Source: Melitaea cinxia (taxonomy: Eukaryota; Arthropoda; Insecta; Lepidoptera; Nymphalidae). Taken from it: a DNA stretch of 64,000 nucleotides. The notes under the pieces are model-generated. The model saw only the letters and a list, made by a program, of their open reading frames with translations, was not told where the DNA came from and did not search any database. Positions 10,640-22,131 of this stretch are shown piece after piece. The stretch lies in contig NC_059421.1 in NCBI RefSeq assembly GCF_905220565.1, forward strand, positions 4,545,501-4,609,500, written 5' to 3'. Each line of letters starts with the position of its first letter. Within the stretch, counting starts at the first letter, position 1. A program made the translations under genes and the position numbers.

Positions 10640-11480
10640 ATATATGAGCCCTGAGTAAGTCGTTTGGAATTTACATTAATTAATTTTTGGAATACGCCTA
10701 CCTAAAATTTGGCGATTTATTTTTATTTAGATATACTGATAATATCAGAAAATATTTGTAGCAATAGATATAAATATATCAACAGTCAAGTTCGAATATA
10801 TTTTTAAAAAGTGTTCAATTTATCTCTGACCTCGTTCTCAGTATCTGGCCTCTCGCCTTTACCCGAGTTTCCCGTACCGCTGCAGATGCATTCAGCGGTA
10901 TGTGAAAATTTATAAAACTGATTAATATCGCTGTTTTCCATTAAATATCAATTCTATTTATTTTAAACCGACTTCAAGAAAGAGTATTATGTTATTTTAT
11001 TGTCGATTATGTAGATAAATTACGATATATTCAATCACATAGCACGTCAATTTATCTAAATAATGTAGACAAAAGATTAAATTACGGATTTTATACAAAT
11101 CCAGTATACTATAAATTGGATTTCTATATGGATTGTTTTATGTCTCAACTTGTATGTTTTTTTTTTTTTAATTAATTTTTGTTCTTTATCTTTCAAATTC
11201 TCATAGAACACATATTTACTCACAATAACATTTAAAGCTTCATATAATTATAACAATGTTACAATGTTTAAAACTTTTAAAATAGATACTTGAAATGAAA
11301 GTAATATACAAAAGGAAAATGAGAGTTACAATAAAACCATATTTGTAAATAAAATGAAATTTTCATCGCTCATACAATTACGATGAATCTACAGACACCA
11401 TACATCATAATCCATCAAGACTCTTGGACACTAAGTAACGTACACATATCACCTATCTATACATATAAACACATACACAC
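10640..11480. other. AT-rich spacer
   Basis: No gene seen. It contains a second ACCGACTTCAAG remnant near 10969 and a poly-T run near 11159. Confidence 0.4.
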
Positions 11481-11483
11481 ATA

Positions 11484-11811
11484 TCTATACATATAAATAA
11501 AATTTGGAGTGTCTGTTTGTAATATTAATATAACGGCTTTTTACTAAATACATAGGTATGTATGTATACACGGTACATATACCAAAATAACATTTTTTAC
11601 AATTTTTGTCTATCTGTCTGTCTGTTTGTTCCGGCTAATCTCTGAAAAGGCTAGACCGATTTTGACGGGACTTTCACTGGCCGATAGCTGATGTAATAAG
11701 GAGTAGCTTAGGCTACTTTTATTTTAGAAATATATTTAATTTATAACTCTGCGAACTGAACAATAACTTTTTTGTTAAAGTACACGTGGATGAAGTCGCG
11801 GGCACAGCTAG
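11484..11811 (+). mobile_element. Non-autonomous Helitron (328 bp)
   Basis: It starts TCTATACATATAAATAAAA after an A and ends in GGCACAGCTAG before a T, the A|TC...CTAG|T boundary of Helitrons. It contains the GTGTCTGTTTGTAATATT block, a (GTCT)n tract and the GATGAAGTCGCGGGC segment shared with copies at 21421, 35836 and 52000. Confidence 0.88.
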
Positions 11812-11994
11812 TATTATTATAAACTTTGTTGGTCTATTGCTAACGTCAAATCGTATAATGGTAAAGAATTTATATAATTGATTTAATATGTATAAAAGCG
11901 ACCACAGCCGATGCAACTGGATTAAAATATCGACAATGTCAAACTAACATTTTCCCATGTCTTGGTATGAACTCGTTTATTTAAAATATTTTAA

Positions 11995-12190
11995 CGCTTC
12001 ACACTCAACGGCCCTCAGTAGGATTTCCTCCTAAGTCGGGGGTCCAGACACACAGACAATACACAAGCACAAACGCCCAGACCACGACAAACATCTATAT
12101 GACCAATACGAATGTCTGTCGTGAGCAGAGATCGAACCCGCACAGCCAGCGCAACAGTCAGTGCTGTGACCGTTGCGCCAACGCGTCGTC
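11995..12190 (-). mobile_element. SINE, head type A with alternative tail
   Basis: On the minus strand it has the Metulj-like tRNA head (CGTTGGCGCAACGG, then a GGTTCGATC-like box B). Its body is shorter and ends in a block of the kind ACTTAGGAGGAAATCCTACT...GAGTGTGAAGCG, unlike the classic tail. Confidence 0.75.
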
Positions 12191-12334
12191 AAGTTATTAT
12201 TAAATCGTTTATTACATAATCAGAATTTATTTCTACAGATTTGTTAAACTCAAGGCAAAGGGGATAACATTTCCCATTAATGGTAATATTAATTTTAGTG
12301 ATTTACTTTTTTTTATTAACTGCAAGTTTGGATA

Positions 12335-12445
12335 AACAAAGAATAATAATAATAAAGAAGAAACGGCTATTTAGCGATAAGATCGCCTTTCTACATCTTG
12401 TATTGTTGGTGTACAATAATAATAAATAAATAAAATAATAATTAT
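12335..12445 (+). repeat. LINE 3'-end fragment
   Basis: It contains CGGCTATTTAGCGATAAGATCGCC followed by a T-rich stretch and GGTGTACAATAATAATAAA. The same block recurs at 15035, 18895 and 33500, and looks like the 3' UTR of one LINE family (clade not determined). Confidence 0.55.
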
Positions 12446-12490
12446 TATTATAGTATAAATTTAAACACGTATTATTAAGAAATAAAAAAA

Positions 12491-12657
12491 TGCTTCACAC
12501 TCAATACACTTAGTACAATATGAATCATGTGTCTAGGATTCGGGAACATACAATCACAAATGTCCAGACCATGACAGGTATTTGTGTGATGACTACAAAT
12601 ATATGTCACGTGCGGATATAGCCTATTACTGCGACTATTGCATCAACGCGCCGTCCT
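12491..12657 (-). mobile_element. SINE, type A head with alternative tail, decayed
   Basis: A diverged copy of the element at 11995-12190, in the same orientation, with the GGCGCGTTGATGC head at its right end. Confidence 0.6.
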
Positions 12658-13117
12658 ATATATTATATTATTTTAAGTTTATTTGGGCTGGTCGATTTCG
12701 TCTAGCCCCTGAAACATTTAACAGTAATCTACCTCTACCCAATCAATATTTTTTCATAAATTACAACAAAATTCTTTGCAAAAATATACTTAGAATATAG
12801 TAATTTATTCTTATCTTTTACCGAACAGAGATAAAAGTAATCATGGATATAACTTAAGCTGTATGGCATGGCTTTCATTATATCTTAGCTATAGTATAAG
12901 AACCTCCACAAAGACTTAACCTTTTTAGAAACAAAAAATAGAAGGCATTTTGCGAAGGCAAAAAAGGAAATTCTTAGACATAACCCTTTTAAGAACCTTT
13001 TTTATGTGGAGACGACGAAAACTATTTTTAGTCTATTTTATGACACAGTAAAACGTTTAAAGGTAAAATAATAACGTATAAAAAAATAACATGTTAACTC
13101 TCATGTTAACTCATGCA

Positions 13118-13395
13118 ACTCGCCCCGGCTTTGCACAGGTGCAATGCTGATACTAAATATAAAATATAAAATAAATATAAAATAAAATAAATATAAAATA
13201 AAATAAATATAAAATAAAATAAATACAATATATTATATATGCGTAAAACAATATGTTTATTTACGACATCACATTAGAAACCTCTAAAACTATCAGTATT
13301 CCTCTAATAATCTACTATATTATGCACATAAACTTTTCTCTGGAATCAGATAAGGGAAGCGACTTTGTTTTATAATATCATATCATCATAAGCGT
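13118..13395 (-). mobile_element. Helitron-like element, second family, internally repetitive
   Basis: CTCGCCCCGGCTTTGCACAG and GCAATGCTGATACTAAA at one end, and CTTTTCTCTGGAATC...GACTTTGTTTTATA at the other, match the copy at 62057-62424. The middle holds an AATAAAATAAATATAA-type tandem expansion (about 13150-13226). Confidence 0.6.
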
Positions 13396-13544
13396 AATGA
13401 TGACAAAATTTCAAATGTTGTGCAACAGGAGAACTTTGTTTACGTTTTCCTAGGACCAATTAAACCAGAAATGTAATCTGGTACATACGATGTACCAGAA
13501 GTCTCAGAAGTCTCAGAATTATTCGAAATAAGTGTTGAATTTTT

Positions 13545-13595
13545 AGACCAATATCCAGCAGTGGACTGCAATAGGCTGAGCTGACTGACTGACTG
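13545..13595 (+). repeat. RTE-LINE 3' tail only, with CTGA microsatellite
   Basis: The ATATCCAGCAGTGGACTGCA and ATAGGCTGAG words are the last codons and stop of the RTE LINE at 40317-43180. They are followed by a (CTGA)n tail. It is a heavily 5'-truncated copy. Confidence 0.65.
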
Positions 13596-13599
13596 ACTA

Positions 13600-14475
13600 A
13601 GTGTTGAATATTATTTTTATTTTGCGCCTTGCAACACTGACTATCTTTCTCTTCTCTGTGAATATTAGAGATTGCATCGTGTCTTATTTTTAGTAAATAA
13701 AGTTTTCCTATATTTTGTTTCAAAAGTTTTTGTATTATTTTATACCTTTTTTGAGCACCAGTCCTTCGCTAATCGTGTTGTTAAACTTTGTATTGTAGTT
13801 ATATCATTAATAAGATAAGGTTTCATTGTATCGACATGACTGTGATGAAAAATAAATTATTATTATTATTTCATTATTAATAAAATAATACGCATGATCA
13901 GTCTGTTTTTATCACGCAATTATTTCTGTAAGGTATATCTTGTTTTTGTATGAACTGAAGCCAACAAAATTAAACCGCGATCCCAACACTACTGCCTTGT
14001 GTTATTGAGAGTTATTTAATTTATGCTTTGTAATAAAGTTCGTAGAAAATTACATCTATGTACACCCCTTTTAACTTCCACAACTTGACCTAAATAACAG
14101 TTACGTAAGAATGAACTCTTTTGCACGAAATATATAAACACAAGTTATTTTTCTGTTTTTTTTTTTGGGTTAATTTATTTTATTGATCGGTTGTTATTTA
14201 CGATTTTTTTTTAAGTTTACTCTTTAAAAAAACAATTTAAGGCGTGATATGAAAATGTATGGGAAGGGAAATCGTGTGAATAAGTAACATCACCTATCTC
14301 GCTCTCTTACTTCTTTTTTAATATTACGGTAATCATTGTTAAGGAGTAAGCTCCAGTCACGTATCGGAGCTGACAATCACTTTCTTACAGAATTCGTTCC
14401 AAAGATAATTATTTAAATATGCCTACAACAAGTATTAATAATGCTACCTTTACTTTCACTGTCTTTAGACTTATA
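13600..14475. other. Intergenic DNA, no gene seen
   Basis: AT-rich, with TAT/ATT microsatellite near 13856-13880. No coding or repeat signal was recognised. Confidence 0.4.
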
Positions 14476-14814
14476 GTGTGCTGTGTGGCTACGGCACTAA
14501 AGAATTTAGCCACCCCCTCTCTTCCCGTGGGTGTCGTAAGAGGCGACTAAGGGATAACAAGGTTCCACAACCACCTTGGAACTTAAGAAGCCGACCGACG
14601 GCGGGATAACCATCCAACTGCTGGCTTTGAAATACACAGGCCGAAGACGGGCAGCAGCGTCTTCGGTGCGACAAAGCCAGTACTGCGGTCACCAACCCGC
14701 CTGCCCAGCGTGGTGACTATGGGCAAAACACATGAGTTCACGTTATTTTTGGCGTGAACTTGTGGAGGCCTATGTCCAGCAGTGGACTGTATAGGCTGCA
14801 ATGATGATGATGAA
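14476..14814 (+). mobile_element. Short RTE-LINE derivative (5' end joined to 3' end)
   Basis: From GTGCTGTGTGGCTACGGCAC to GGTGACTATGGGCAAAA it follows the 5' UTR of the RTE LINE. It then passes through ATGAGTTCACG and jumps to the LINE's last codons (TGGCGTGAACTTGTGGAGGCC...). The end is a (TGA)n tail. Start codon (14732) and terminal codons stay in one frame, so a roughly 20-codon mini-ORF remains. Confidence 0.85.
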
Positions 14815-15034
14815 GACTTATAGTAAAATAGTTCTGAAAAATCCTAAGAGAATCCTAAGATACTTATTTTTACTTTTTTATTATTTTATTTAAGTTAGGG
14901 ATCATTGTTCTACATTACACATACTTGCTTTATTTCTTTTACTAAAAGGCCTGCAGTTTTTAGTATTACTTTGGATCCTGTTAAAGTTTTGGGGGCAAGA
15001 ATTGTTACCATATAGGCATAGATACATAGCCACA

Positions 15035-15185
15035 TCATAATAATAATAATAATAAACCACTTTATTGCAACTAATGTAGTATACATAGCAAACCTTAATA
15101 TTAGATACATATAGTGCAATGGGCGATCTTATCACTAAATAGCGAGATATACCAAAGAAAATTAGATACATTTTGTTTCAAACTG
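15035..15185 (-). repeat. LINE 3'-end fragment
   Basis: Reverse-oriented copy of the TAGCGATAAGATCGCCC block with (TAA)n next to it; see 12335 and 33500. Confidence 0.5.
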
Positions 15186-15847
15186 TAACAAATATCTAGC
15201 CAATATTCATTACACACCCAAACTTACGCATTTATAATTTAGTTTTAAAGTTAGACAAGTAAGAATTTCGCTTCTATAGAGGTCAAAAGGTCGTAGACCG
15301 GAATTCTTTGAAAGAGGCGCCTCGGGATGATTAAATTTGAGAAGTTTACGTGCTTTCTGTTTCCAACTTTTGCACATTTAGTACAAATTTATATAACGTT
15401 TTGATTTTGCAATTTAAACACACATTTTTAAAGTGGATCAAAAGTTAATGATCATGAGTATCTGCGCGTACATGTGCGCGTACATGTGCATGTGCCAATC
15501 TTTACCATGATGTGTAAAAAATCCAGAATCCAGAATATATTACAACAACTTAATAAACATTTAAAGTTTTTTGTTTTGTCCGCGCTAATTTTAAATCACA
15601 AGAGCTAAGGAATAAAAAATGCCGACTATTCTGAGAGGCATTAATTTTTAACATGGGTGAAATCGTGTAAACCTTTGATGTATGAAATCGTATGTACATC
15701 AGCTTTCACGCACAGCCTGATACATTTGGTTCGAACAGCTACGACGTATTCGAGGCCATTAGACCAAATGAATAAATACTGCTACGGCGCTACGTAACGT
15801 AGCAATGCACTTAATGATAACGGAATAATATAATGAAACTAGAATAA
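15186..15847. other. Intergenic DNA, no gene seen
   Basis: No gene or classified repeat was recognised. A short direct duplication GCGCGTACATGTGC lies near 15464-15490. Confidence 0.35.
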
Positions 15848-16003
15848 AGCCAGCCCTACGGTCACCAACCCGCCTGCCCAGCGTGGTGACTATGGGTAAC
15901 ACATGAGTTAACGCCATTTTTGGCGTAAACTTGTAGAGTTTGACTTGAGAGTGTCCAGCAGAGGACTGTATTAGGCTGAGGTGGTGATGATGATGATGAT
16001 AAT
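15848..16003 (+). mobile_element. Short RTE-LINE derivative, 5'-truncated
   Basis: It enters the LINE 5' block at CGGTCACCAACCCGCCTGCC, crosses ATGAGTTAACGCCATTTTTG and ends with TGTCCAGCAGAGGACTG and a (TGATGA)n tail. The mini-ORF is stopped at codon 3 (TAA). Confidence 0.75.
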
Positions 16004-16040
16004 GGAATTTAAAGCCAGTGGCAATAAATAAAATAATAAT

Positions 16041-16368
16041 GTGTGAACTGCTGGGCATAGGCCTCTTTCCCCATGTAGGAGAAGGATCAAAGCTTAATAC
16101 CCCACGCTGCTCCGATGCGGGTTGGCGGATATATTCCCTACTAAGGGTAACATAGTAGGGGGTAGGAGTGTACATTATAGCAACTGGGACCGACGGCTTA
16201 AAGTGCTCTCCGAGACACGGTGGGGAGACCCACAAGGACTGCACAAATACCCAGACCACGGCAAACATCTGTATGGCCAATACAAATGTTTGTCATGTGC
16301 GGGGATCGAACCCGCAACCAATGCAATAGCCACAAACCAGTGTTGTGACCATTGCGCCGACGCGTCAT
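16041..16368 (-). mobile_element. Metulj-like SINE, head type A
   Basis: Reverse orientation: the tail (CTGCTGGGCATAGGCCTC) lies at the left and the tRNA head (GCGGGGATCGAACCCG, ATTGCGCCGACGCG) at the right. Box A and box B are both readable. It sits directly after an RTE derivative. Confidence 0.85.
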
Positions 16369-17304
16369 AGGAGAGTACGTCATATACGAGATAATATATT
16401 ATGATGGTGATAAAACTGTATCATAAACTTTTGGCTATTGGTTAACGTTACACGTCAGATAGATTTATTAGCAACCAGCGAAGTAATCCATAAGTGAGAG
16501 AAAATAATATATTATTATTTTGATGACAAAGATGTGTGAATTTAGTGACGCTGTATTTTATGCAAGATTTTACTAATTTTATGATATAACACATTTTTTT
16601 CTAAGTGTAACTGCGGAGTTTCTTGCTGATTCTTCTCTGCAGAAGCTACATTCCAAATGGCAGTAGCTTAACATGTTAACTATAATTAATTAATTAATAA
16701 CAAATATAGTTTTTTTTATTCTACTTGAGTAAATTAAAAATTAATAATTAAATTAAAATAAAAAAAATTAAATAAATTTTAATTTTGATGATATTTAAGA
16801 TTAAATTAACTTTTAAAAAAAGTAAGGTTTTTTCATCATTATAGAAGCTAGCTATTACACTAATGAGGGTTCATTCAAAGATAAGTTTTGCTGTCACTTT
16901 CTTAATAGTCTACAAAGCGTATTCTTCCCTCTAGTTAACAAAGTTCTTAGAAAATATTTTCATAAATTTCTAATATAATCGTTTAAGCTGGTACCTATCA
17001 TTTATACTTCCAACACGGTTACGTAATTTCTCAGTATCACAAAGTCGTTGTACCAAGATATGAATTCTACGTCTAAGTATACAGAACTGTTTCTTAAGCT
17101 CCAACAAACTTGATTATTATCCTTTATTTAAAATAATATTTGCTCTTGATTAATATTTTTAAGAATCATTTTACAATATACTTTAAAGCGAGAAAAGAAA
17201 AAACAAACGTTCTGAATTTTGAGATGGTATTATCACTACAAGTACATTTTATATATTGTACTACTTTGTGTATTACCGTTTTATAATTCAATAATATAAT
17301 ATAC
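16369..17304. other. Intergenic AT-rich DNA
   Basis: Long A/T runs at 16700-16830. No gene or classified repeat was recognised. Confidence 0.4.
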
Positions 17305-17392
17305 GTGGAGCAGCGTGTCGGATTAAGCTCCAATCCTTTTCCCACACGAAAAAAGAGACCTATGCTCAGCAGTGGGAAGTTACATGCTAAAT
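17305..17392 (+). repeat. Metulj-like SINE 3' fragment
   Basis: Only GGAGCAGCGTG...GATTAAGCTCCAATCC and the AGCAGTGGGAAGTTACATGC tail remain. Confidence 0.65.
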
Positions 17393-17429
17393 CGTGATTA
17401 AAATAAATTGAATTGTTTTTTACACTATA

Positions 17430-17856
17430 TCTATTATATAAAACTCTCGAGTCGCGGTGTTTGTAGTTAAACTCCTCCGAAACGGCTTGACTGATTCTCA
17501 TGAAATTTTGTGTGCACATTGGGTAGGTCTGAGAATCGAACAACATCTATTTTTCATACCTCTAAGTTATAAGGGGGGGGGGGGGGGGAGGTTGAAGGGG
17601 TTAATAAAATATCATAAATTTTGTGTGCATATTGGGTAGATTTAAGAATCGGCCAACATCTATTTTTCATATCCCTAAGTTATAAGGGGGGGGGGAGGTT
17701 GAAGGGGTTAATAAAATATCATAAATTTTGTGTGCATATTGGGTAGATTTAAGAATCGGCCAACATCTATTTTTCATATCCCTAAGTTATAAGGGGGGGG
17801 GGGATCAAGGGGGTTAATAACATATATGGCAAAACAACGTTTTCGGGGTCAGCTAG
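17430..17856 (+). mobile_element. Helitron with internal 107-bp tandem repeat and poly-G tracts
   Basis: It begins TCTATTATATAAAACTCTCG after an A and ends GGGGTCAGCTAG before a T. The middle is three tandem units (17503-17615, 17616-17722, 17723-17820) of about 107 bp. Each contains TTGTGTGCATATTGGGTAGA, CATCTATTTTTCATA and a run of 9 to 16 G. Units 2 and 3 are almost identical. Confidence 0.85.
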
Positions 17857-17863
17857 TATATAT

Positions 17864-17920
17864 ATTACCTATAACACAAGCACTAATTTACTTACCATAG
17901 AAACAGACGGCCATACACAT
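17864..17920 (+). repeat. Type D SINE 3' fragment
   Basis: ATTACCTATAACACAAGCAC and ACAGACGGCCATACAC match the 3' part of the SINE at 59019-59228. Confidence 0.5.
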
Positions 17921-18894
17921 ATATATACGACATACACACGTATAGTTTTTTTTTTTGGAGAATTACACAGTTACTTTAGTATTATGATACTTCTATCGGG
18001 AGTACTGTATTGTTTGTCATACGATCTGGAACTTACCAGAGTTAGAATTTAACATCAAATAATAACGAAAATGCAGAAACGTGCAGGTATGCATGATACT
18101 ATAATATTTAAAGGTTGAACTAGCACGTGAATTGTATGTTAGCTTTGATTTATGAATGTGAATTCCTGATACGTAAGGGCGATGATTTATGTACAGGATA
18201 TGTATCAATATACTTATGTAACACTATTTATAGATAATTATAATAGTAGTCCTTCGAAACTTTATGTAACATCGTAGATAATATGCAGTCGGAGGCATGA
18301 AATTGAAGGATAAGTCAAATCATTCTCTCTTTGTCACACGCAGGCGGGTTTTTTGTTTTTAATTATTATTTTATTAAATAGGTTAGGTTAGGTAGTAACC
18401 ACACTTGCGGTATTTACCTGCATTGATAATATGACCAGTTTTTCTCTACAATGAGATGTATACTTGTAAGGTAAAGTTTTATAGAATACCTAACGGTAAA
18501 TTATTATTAACAATGCTTCGATAGTTACAAATTTGAACCATTTGGATACAGATTCATTGTAAGTATAGATGTATATTAGTAACTTGAACTGCAATAATTT
18601 TAAAGGCATTACATTTGGTAAGGTTTTAGTAAAAAAAAACTTCCAAGTTTTTATTTTGTTAACGAAAAAAATCTCTAAGTTCTACAAATGTAAATGGAAA
18701 TGTCATCAAAATGTCGATTAATCAAACCGAATAAATGGAGGCAAGAAATAAATTTATAGCCATCAGCTAACGCTTCTAGCCATTCTATTATTACTTACAT
18801 AAATTATTCTTACAAATCATGTAGTTTTTATCAAGCTGAATAAAGGCTTCAATAATTTCACACAACGCCAGCTGACGTAGTTAAGAATATAAGA
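17921..18894. other. Intergenic DNA, no gene seen
   Basis: At 18340-18375 there is an ACGCAGGCGGGTTTTTTG plus AATTATTATTTT word also present at 7744-7782. A TTAGG doublet near 18381 is too short to call telomeric. Confidence 0.4.
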
Positions 18895-19062
18895 GCTATT
18901 TATTTTATATTTTATTGTACACCACAAATATATCACAAACAAAGCATAAAGATAGTTACAGACAGTGAAGTACAATGGGCGGACTTATGGCTAATTAGCC
19001 ATTTCTTCCAGACAACCCAGATATAAAAAAGGAAACTTATTATCTAAATTGAATTTAAAACA
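18895..19062 (-). repeat. LINE 3'-end fragment
   Basis: Reverse copy of the block with TGTACACCA and TGGGCGGACTTATGGCTAAT; compare 15035 and 33500. Confidence 0.5.
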
Positions 19063-19247
19063 ATCGTCTAATTTTTTACCAATGTTCTGAAATCTTTTGG
19101 GAAATTAGAGATCCCTTCTCAAGAAGTCTTCAGGCTTGATTGAAGGTTAAAACCAAACTAATCCAATGCTATACTTTCATAGGCATAATTGGTAAGTGAC
19201 AGTCTAAACATCAAGCGATGATGCATTGTAAGGACTAGTAAATGCTA

Positions 19248-19583
19248 GCACAGCAACGGTCACAGCACTAGTTTGTGGCTATTGTGCTGGTGGTTGCGGG
19301 TTCGATCCCCGCACATGACAAAACATTTGTATACAGATGCCATACAGCTGTTTGCCGTGGTCTAGGTATTTGGACAGTTTTTGTGGGTCTCCCCACCGTG
19401 TCTCGGAGAGCACTTTACTGTCAGCCCCGGTTGTTATCATGTACACCTGATAGCGATTGTTACTCATAGTAGGAAATATATCCGCCAACCTGTATTGGAG
19501 CAGCGTGGTGGCTTAAGCTCTGATCCTTCTCCTACATGGGGAAAGAGGGCTATGCCCAGCTGTGGCATATTACATGCTGATAA
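19248..19583 (+). mobile_element. Metulj-like SINE, head type A
   Basis: The head has GCAACGGTCACAGCAC and box B GGGTTCGATCCC. The body is full and ends CATATTACATGCTGATAAA. The open frames on both strands over it are by-products. Confidence 0.85.
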
Positions 19584-19626
19584 AAAAAATACTAGGACGG
19601 TAAACCCGCAAGGAAGCTTTGTCATA

Positions 19627-19883
19627 ATAATTGTGTTTGCCCCAAAGAAAAAAAAACTGACTTCAATTACATCGACCATGTACAACGTACGTAGACGAAA
19701 AAAATAGTCAAGTGAATACCCATTATTAGAGATTACTTAAACTGTACTCGTCAGATTTCGATTTAATTTAAATGAGAGGCCTTTCGATTAAAAATGAATC
19801 ACCAAAATTGGTCTACCCAGTAGAGCACATTAAAAGAAATACAGTCGCATTGAGAATCTCCTCCCTTTTTTAAAGTCGATTAA
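19627..19883 (-). repeat. AACCGACTTC-family repeat, internally deleted
   Basis: Both ends are present (AAAACTGACTTCAATTACAT and TTTAAAGTCGATTA) but the central half is missing. Confidence 0.7.
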
Positions 19884-19938
19884 GAATCAAATTATAAATA
19901 ACGTCGAAAAACTTAGGTTTACTATGTCCTTAATTGTG

Positions 19939-20458
19939 GAAGCAATACAAAATGTAATTTATTTCAACAAAACATCGGAAAAATATGTAAAAATATTCTA
20001 TCAAGTAATAACTTTTAAACTAAATAATTTAACGTATTATGAAGTTTAAAAGTTTTGCATTTATCGTGACATAAATAAAAACGTATCGTGACATAATTTT
20101 ACCTTAACGTGTTTTTATCAACATTCTTATCGATTACCCTTCGATATTTATAATCCGGGGTAAATCCAGGAATTTAAGTTACGTCACCCTCGATTCTTGT
20201 TGAAGCAATACAAAATGTAATTTATTTTAACAAAACATCGGAATAATATGTTTAAATATTCTATCAAGTAATAACTTTTAAACTACATAATTTAACGTAT
20301 TATGAAGTTTAAAAGTTTTGCATTTATCGTGACATAAATAAAAACGTATCGTCACATAATTTTACCTTAATGTGTTTTTATCAACATTTTTATCGATTAC
20401 CCTTCGATATTTATAATCCGGGGTAAATCCAGGAATTTAAGTTACGTCACTCTCGATT
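19939..20458. repeat. Tandem duplication, two 263-bp units
   Basis: Unit 1 (19939-20201) and unit 2 (from 20202) begin GAAGCAATACAAAATGTAAT and run in step through AATAATTTAACGTATTATG and TAATCCGGGGTAAATCCAGG, with only about a dozen differences. Not recognised as a known family. Confidence 0.88.
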
Positions 20459-20459
20459 A

Positions 20460-21420
20460 ACCCCTCTGTTCCTTACCTACGTCCTACTGAAAATAACAAA
20501 CTGTAGCGATTGCTTGAGGTAATTGCTTGTATTTTCCGACCCGTCAATAACCTTCGTTCTCTAACTCGCATGGTACTGTCGAAATCCTGACAGTTAAACG
20601 ACAATAGACAGTTAAAAAAGTAATTACCACCCGAGCTGATTTATTTATATAAAACTTGTGGAATAAAACACACTTACTTATAATTCTGGCTATTGCTTAC
20701 GGTTACATACTGGCTGGTAAAAATGAATACCATGGTCAATAGCTTTATGTCATTCTTAACTTTTCCCGATTATCAAAATTTTCAACAAAAAAAAAAATAC
20801 ATAAAAATATTAAAACATATAAGAAACATAAGTATAAGTAGCACAAGTGTGCTTGTTAATTTTATTTGCATAAATGCATTTTTTGCGATTTTTTTTTTGC
20901 CATTTTTGCCGGTTTTTCGGCATTACCTCATAATAGGTGTAGGGACCAAATGGACCCCAAATTCAGATTCAGCATATCTAAATACATAACCTCAGGTGGA
21001 TCTGGACAAAGGTCCAGAGCACTTTTTTTTGTTGGCCTGTGTTAGCAACCAATAATGCAAACATTCAAGTTAATCTAGCTATCACTCAAGCTATTACGAT
21101 ATTAGTAGATAAACATAAATTGCCTTCGACGTAAAACTTAAGTGAAATGGAGTAATAAAGGTCACGATCAAGATACATATGGCATGTCATGCCAAAAGAA
21201 TATTCAGTACAAATTTGTGAAATTGCTTTTTCCGTTAAGGCAAAAATAAAAAAGACCAGATAGCCAAATACACACAAAGAGAACTGGTAAGATTTTAAGC
21301 ATAAAGTTTCTCTTCAAAATTCATTACGTGATAGCGATGTAGATAAATATTTCGTGAATTTTTTCATCTTTCAGAAAAGAAAAATTCTCTCTCAAAGAAA
21401 AAGCATCAGCTGTTTTAGTG
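20460..21420. other. Intergenic DNA, no gene seen
   Basis: No exon was supported. The open frame at 20693-20989 is T-rich and has no family resemblance. Confidence 0.4.
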
Positions 21421-21709
21421 TAAATAAAATTGGGGTGTCTGTTTGTATTATTATATAGCCGCTTGTACTAAGTGTACATTATACCAAAATAGCATTTTTT
21501 ACAATTTTAGTCTGTCTGTCTGTCTGTCTATTTGTTCCGGCTAATCTATGAAACGGCTGGACCGATTTTGACGGGACTTTCACTGGCAGATAGTTGATGT
21601 AATAAGGAGTAATTTAGGCTACTTTTATTTTAGATTTTTTTAGTGTTATAACTCTGCGCACTGAACAATAACTATTTCGTTAAATTCCACGCGGACGAAG
21701 CACAGCTAG
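21421..21709 (+). mobile_element. Non-autonomous Helitron, 5' end lost
   Basis: Same family as 11484-11811: GGGGTGTCTGTTTGTATTAT, (GTCT)5, CGGACGAAG, ending CACAGCTAG|T. The TCTATACATA start is missing. Confidence 0.8.
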
Positions 21710-21897
21710 TAACAAATAAATATAACATCAAAATTATTTGTGTTATTATACACAGTTCATTGCCCGTCCAACCCTGACATGGAGTATTTGAATATCTAGT
21801 CTAGACAACAACAAAAATTAAAAGCCAACGAAAAATAAAAATATTACCCGTATTCGCTTGTTTTTCATATCAGTATAGTAAACACTGGTATTCTATT

Positions 21898-22131
21898 TGT
21901 GGCGACATCTATCACGCGAAATACGAACGACTACGAAACTACGTAATTAGAGAAAAAACTGACGTATGCTACATCGCGCTATCAGAGTTTTCAAAGTAAT
22001 TAAGTATATATACAAGAACCCGACAACAACCGTCGGGGCGTTAGCCCGCCAGACACGACACCCGTCTGGTGGAGGATCCTCCCTTTTCGATGGCGGACGT
22101 GATTCTTCACACACCGTTCCAGACGCTACCA
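21898..22131 (+). repeat. 5' LTR of the TRIM-like element
   Basis: Starts TGTGGCG and ends near ACCA, three bases before the primer-binding site. It contains a CCGACAACAACCGTCGG inverted word near 22020. Confidence 0.75.

Noticed and set aside
18378..18393. Telomeric TTAGG repeats
   Set aside because: Only two to three units, within chance and repeat background.
20693..20989. 98-codon plus-strand frame
   Set aside because: T-rich low-complexity translation without splice or family support.
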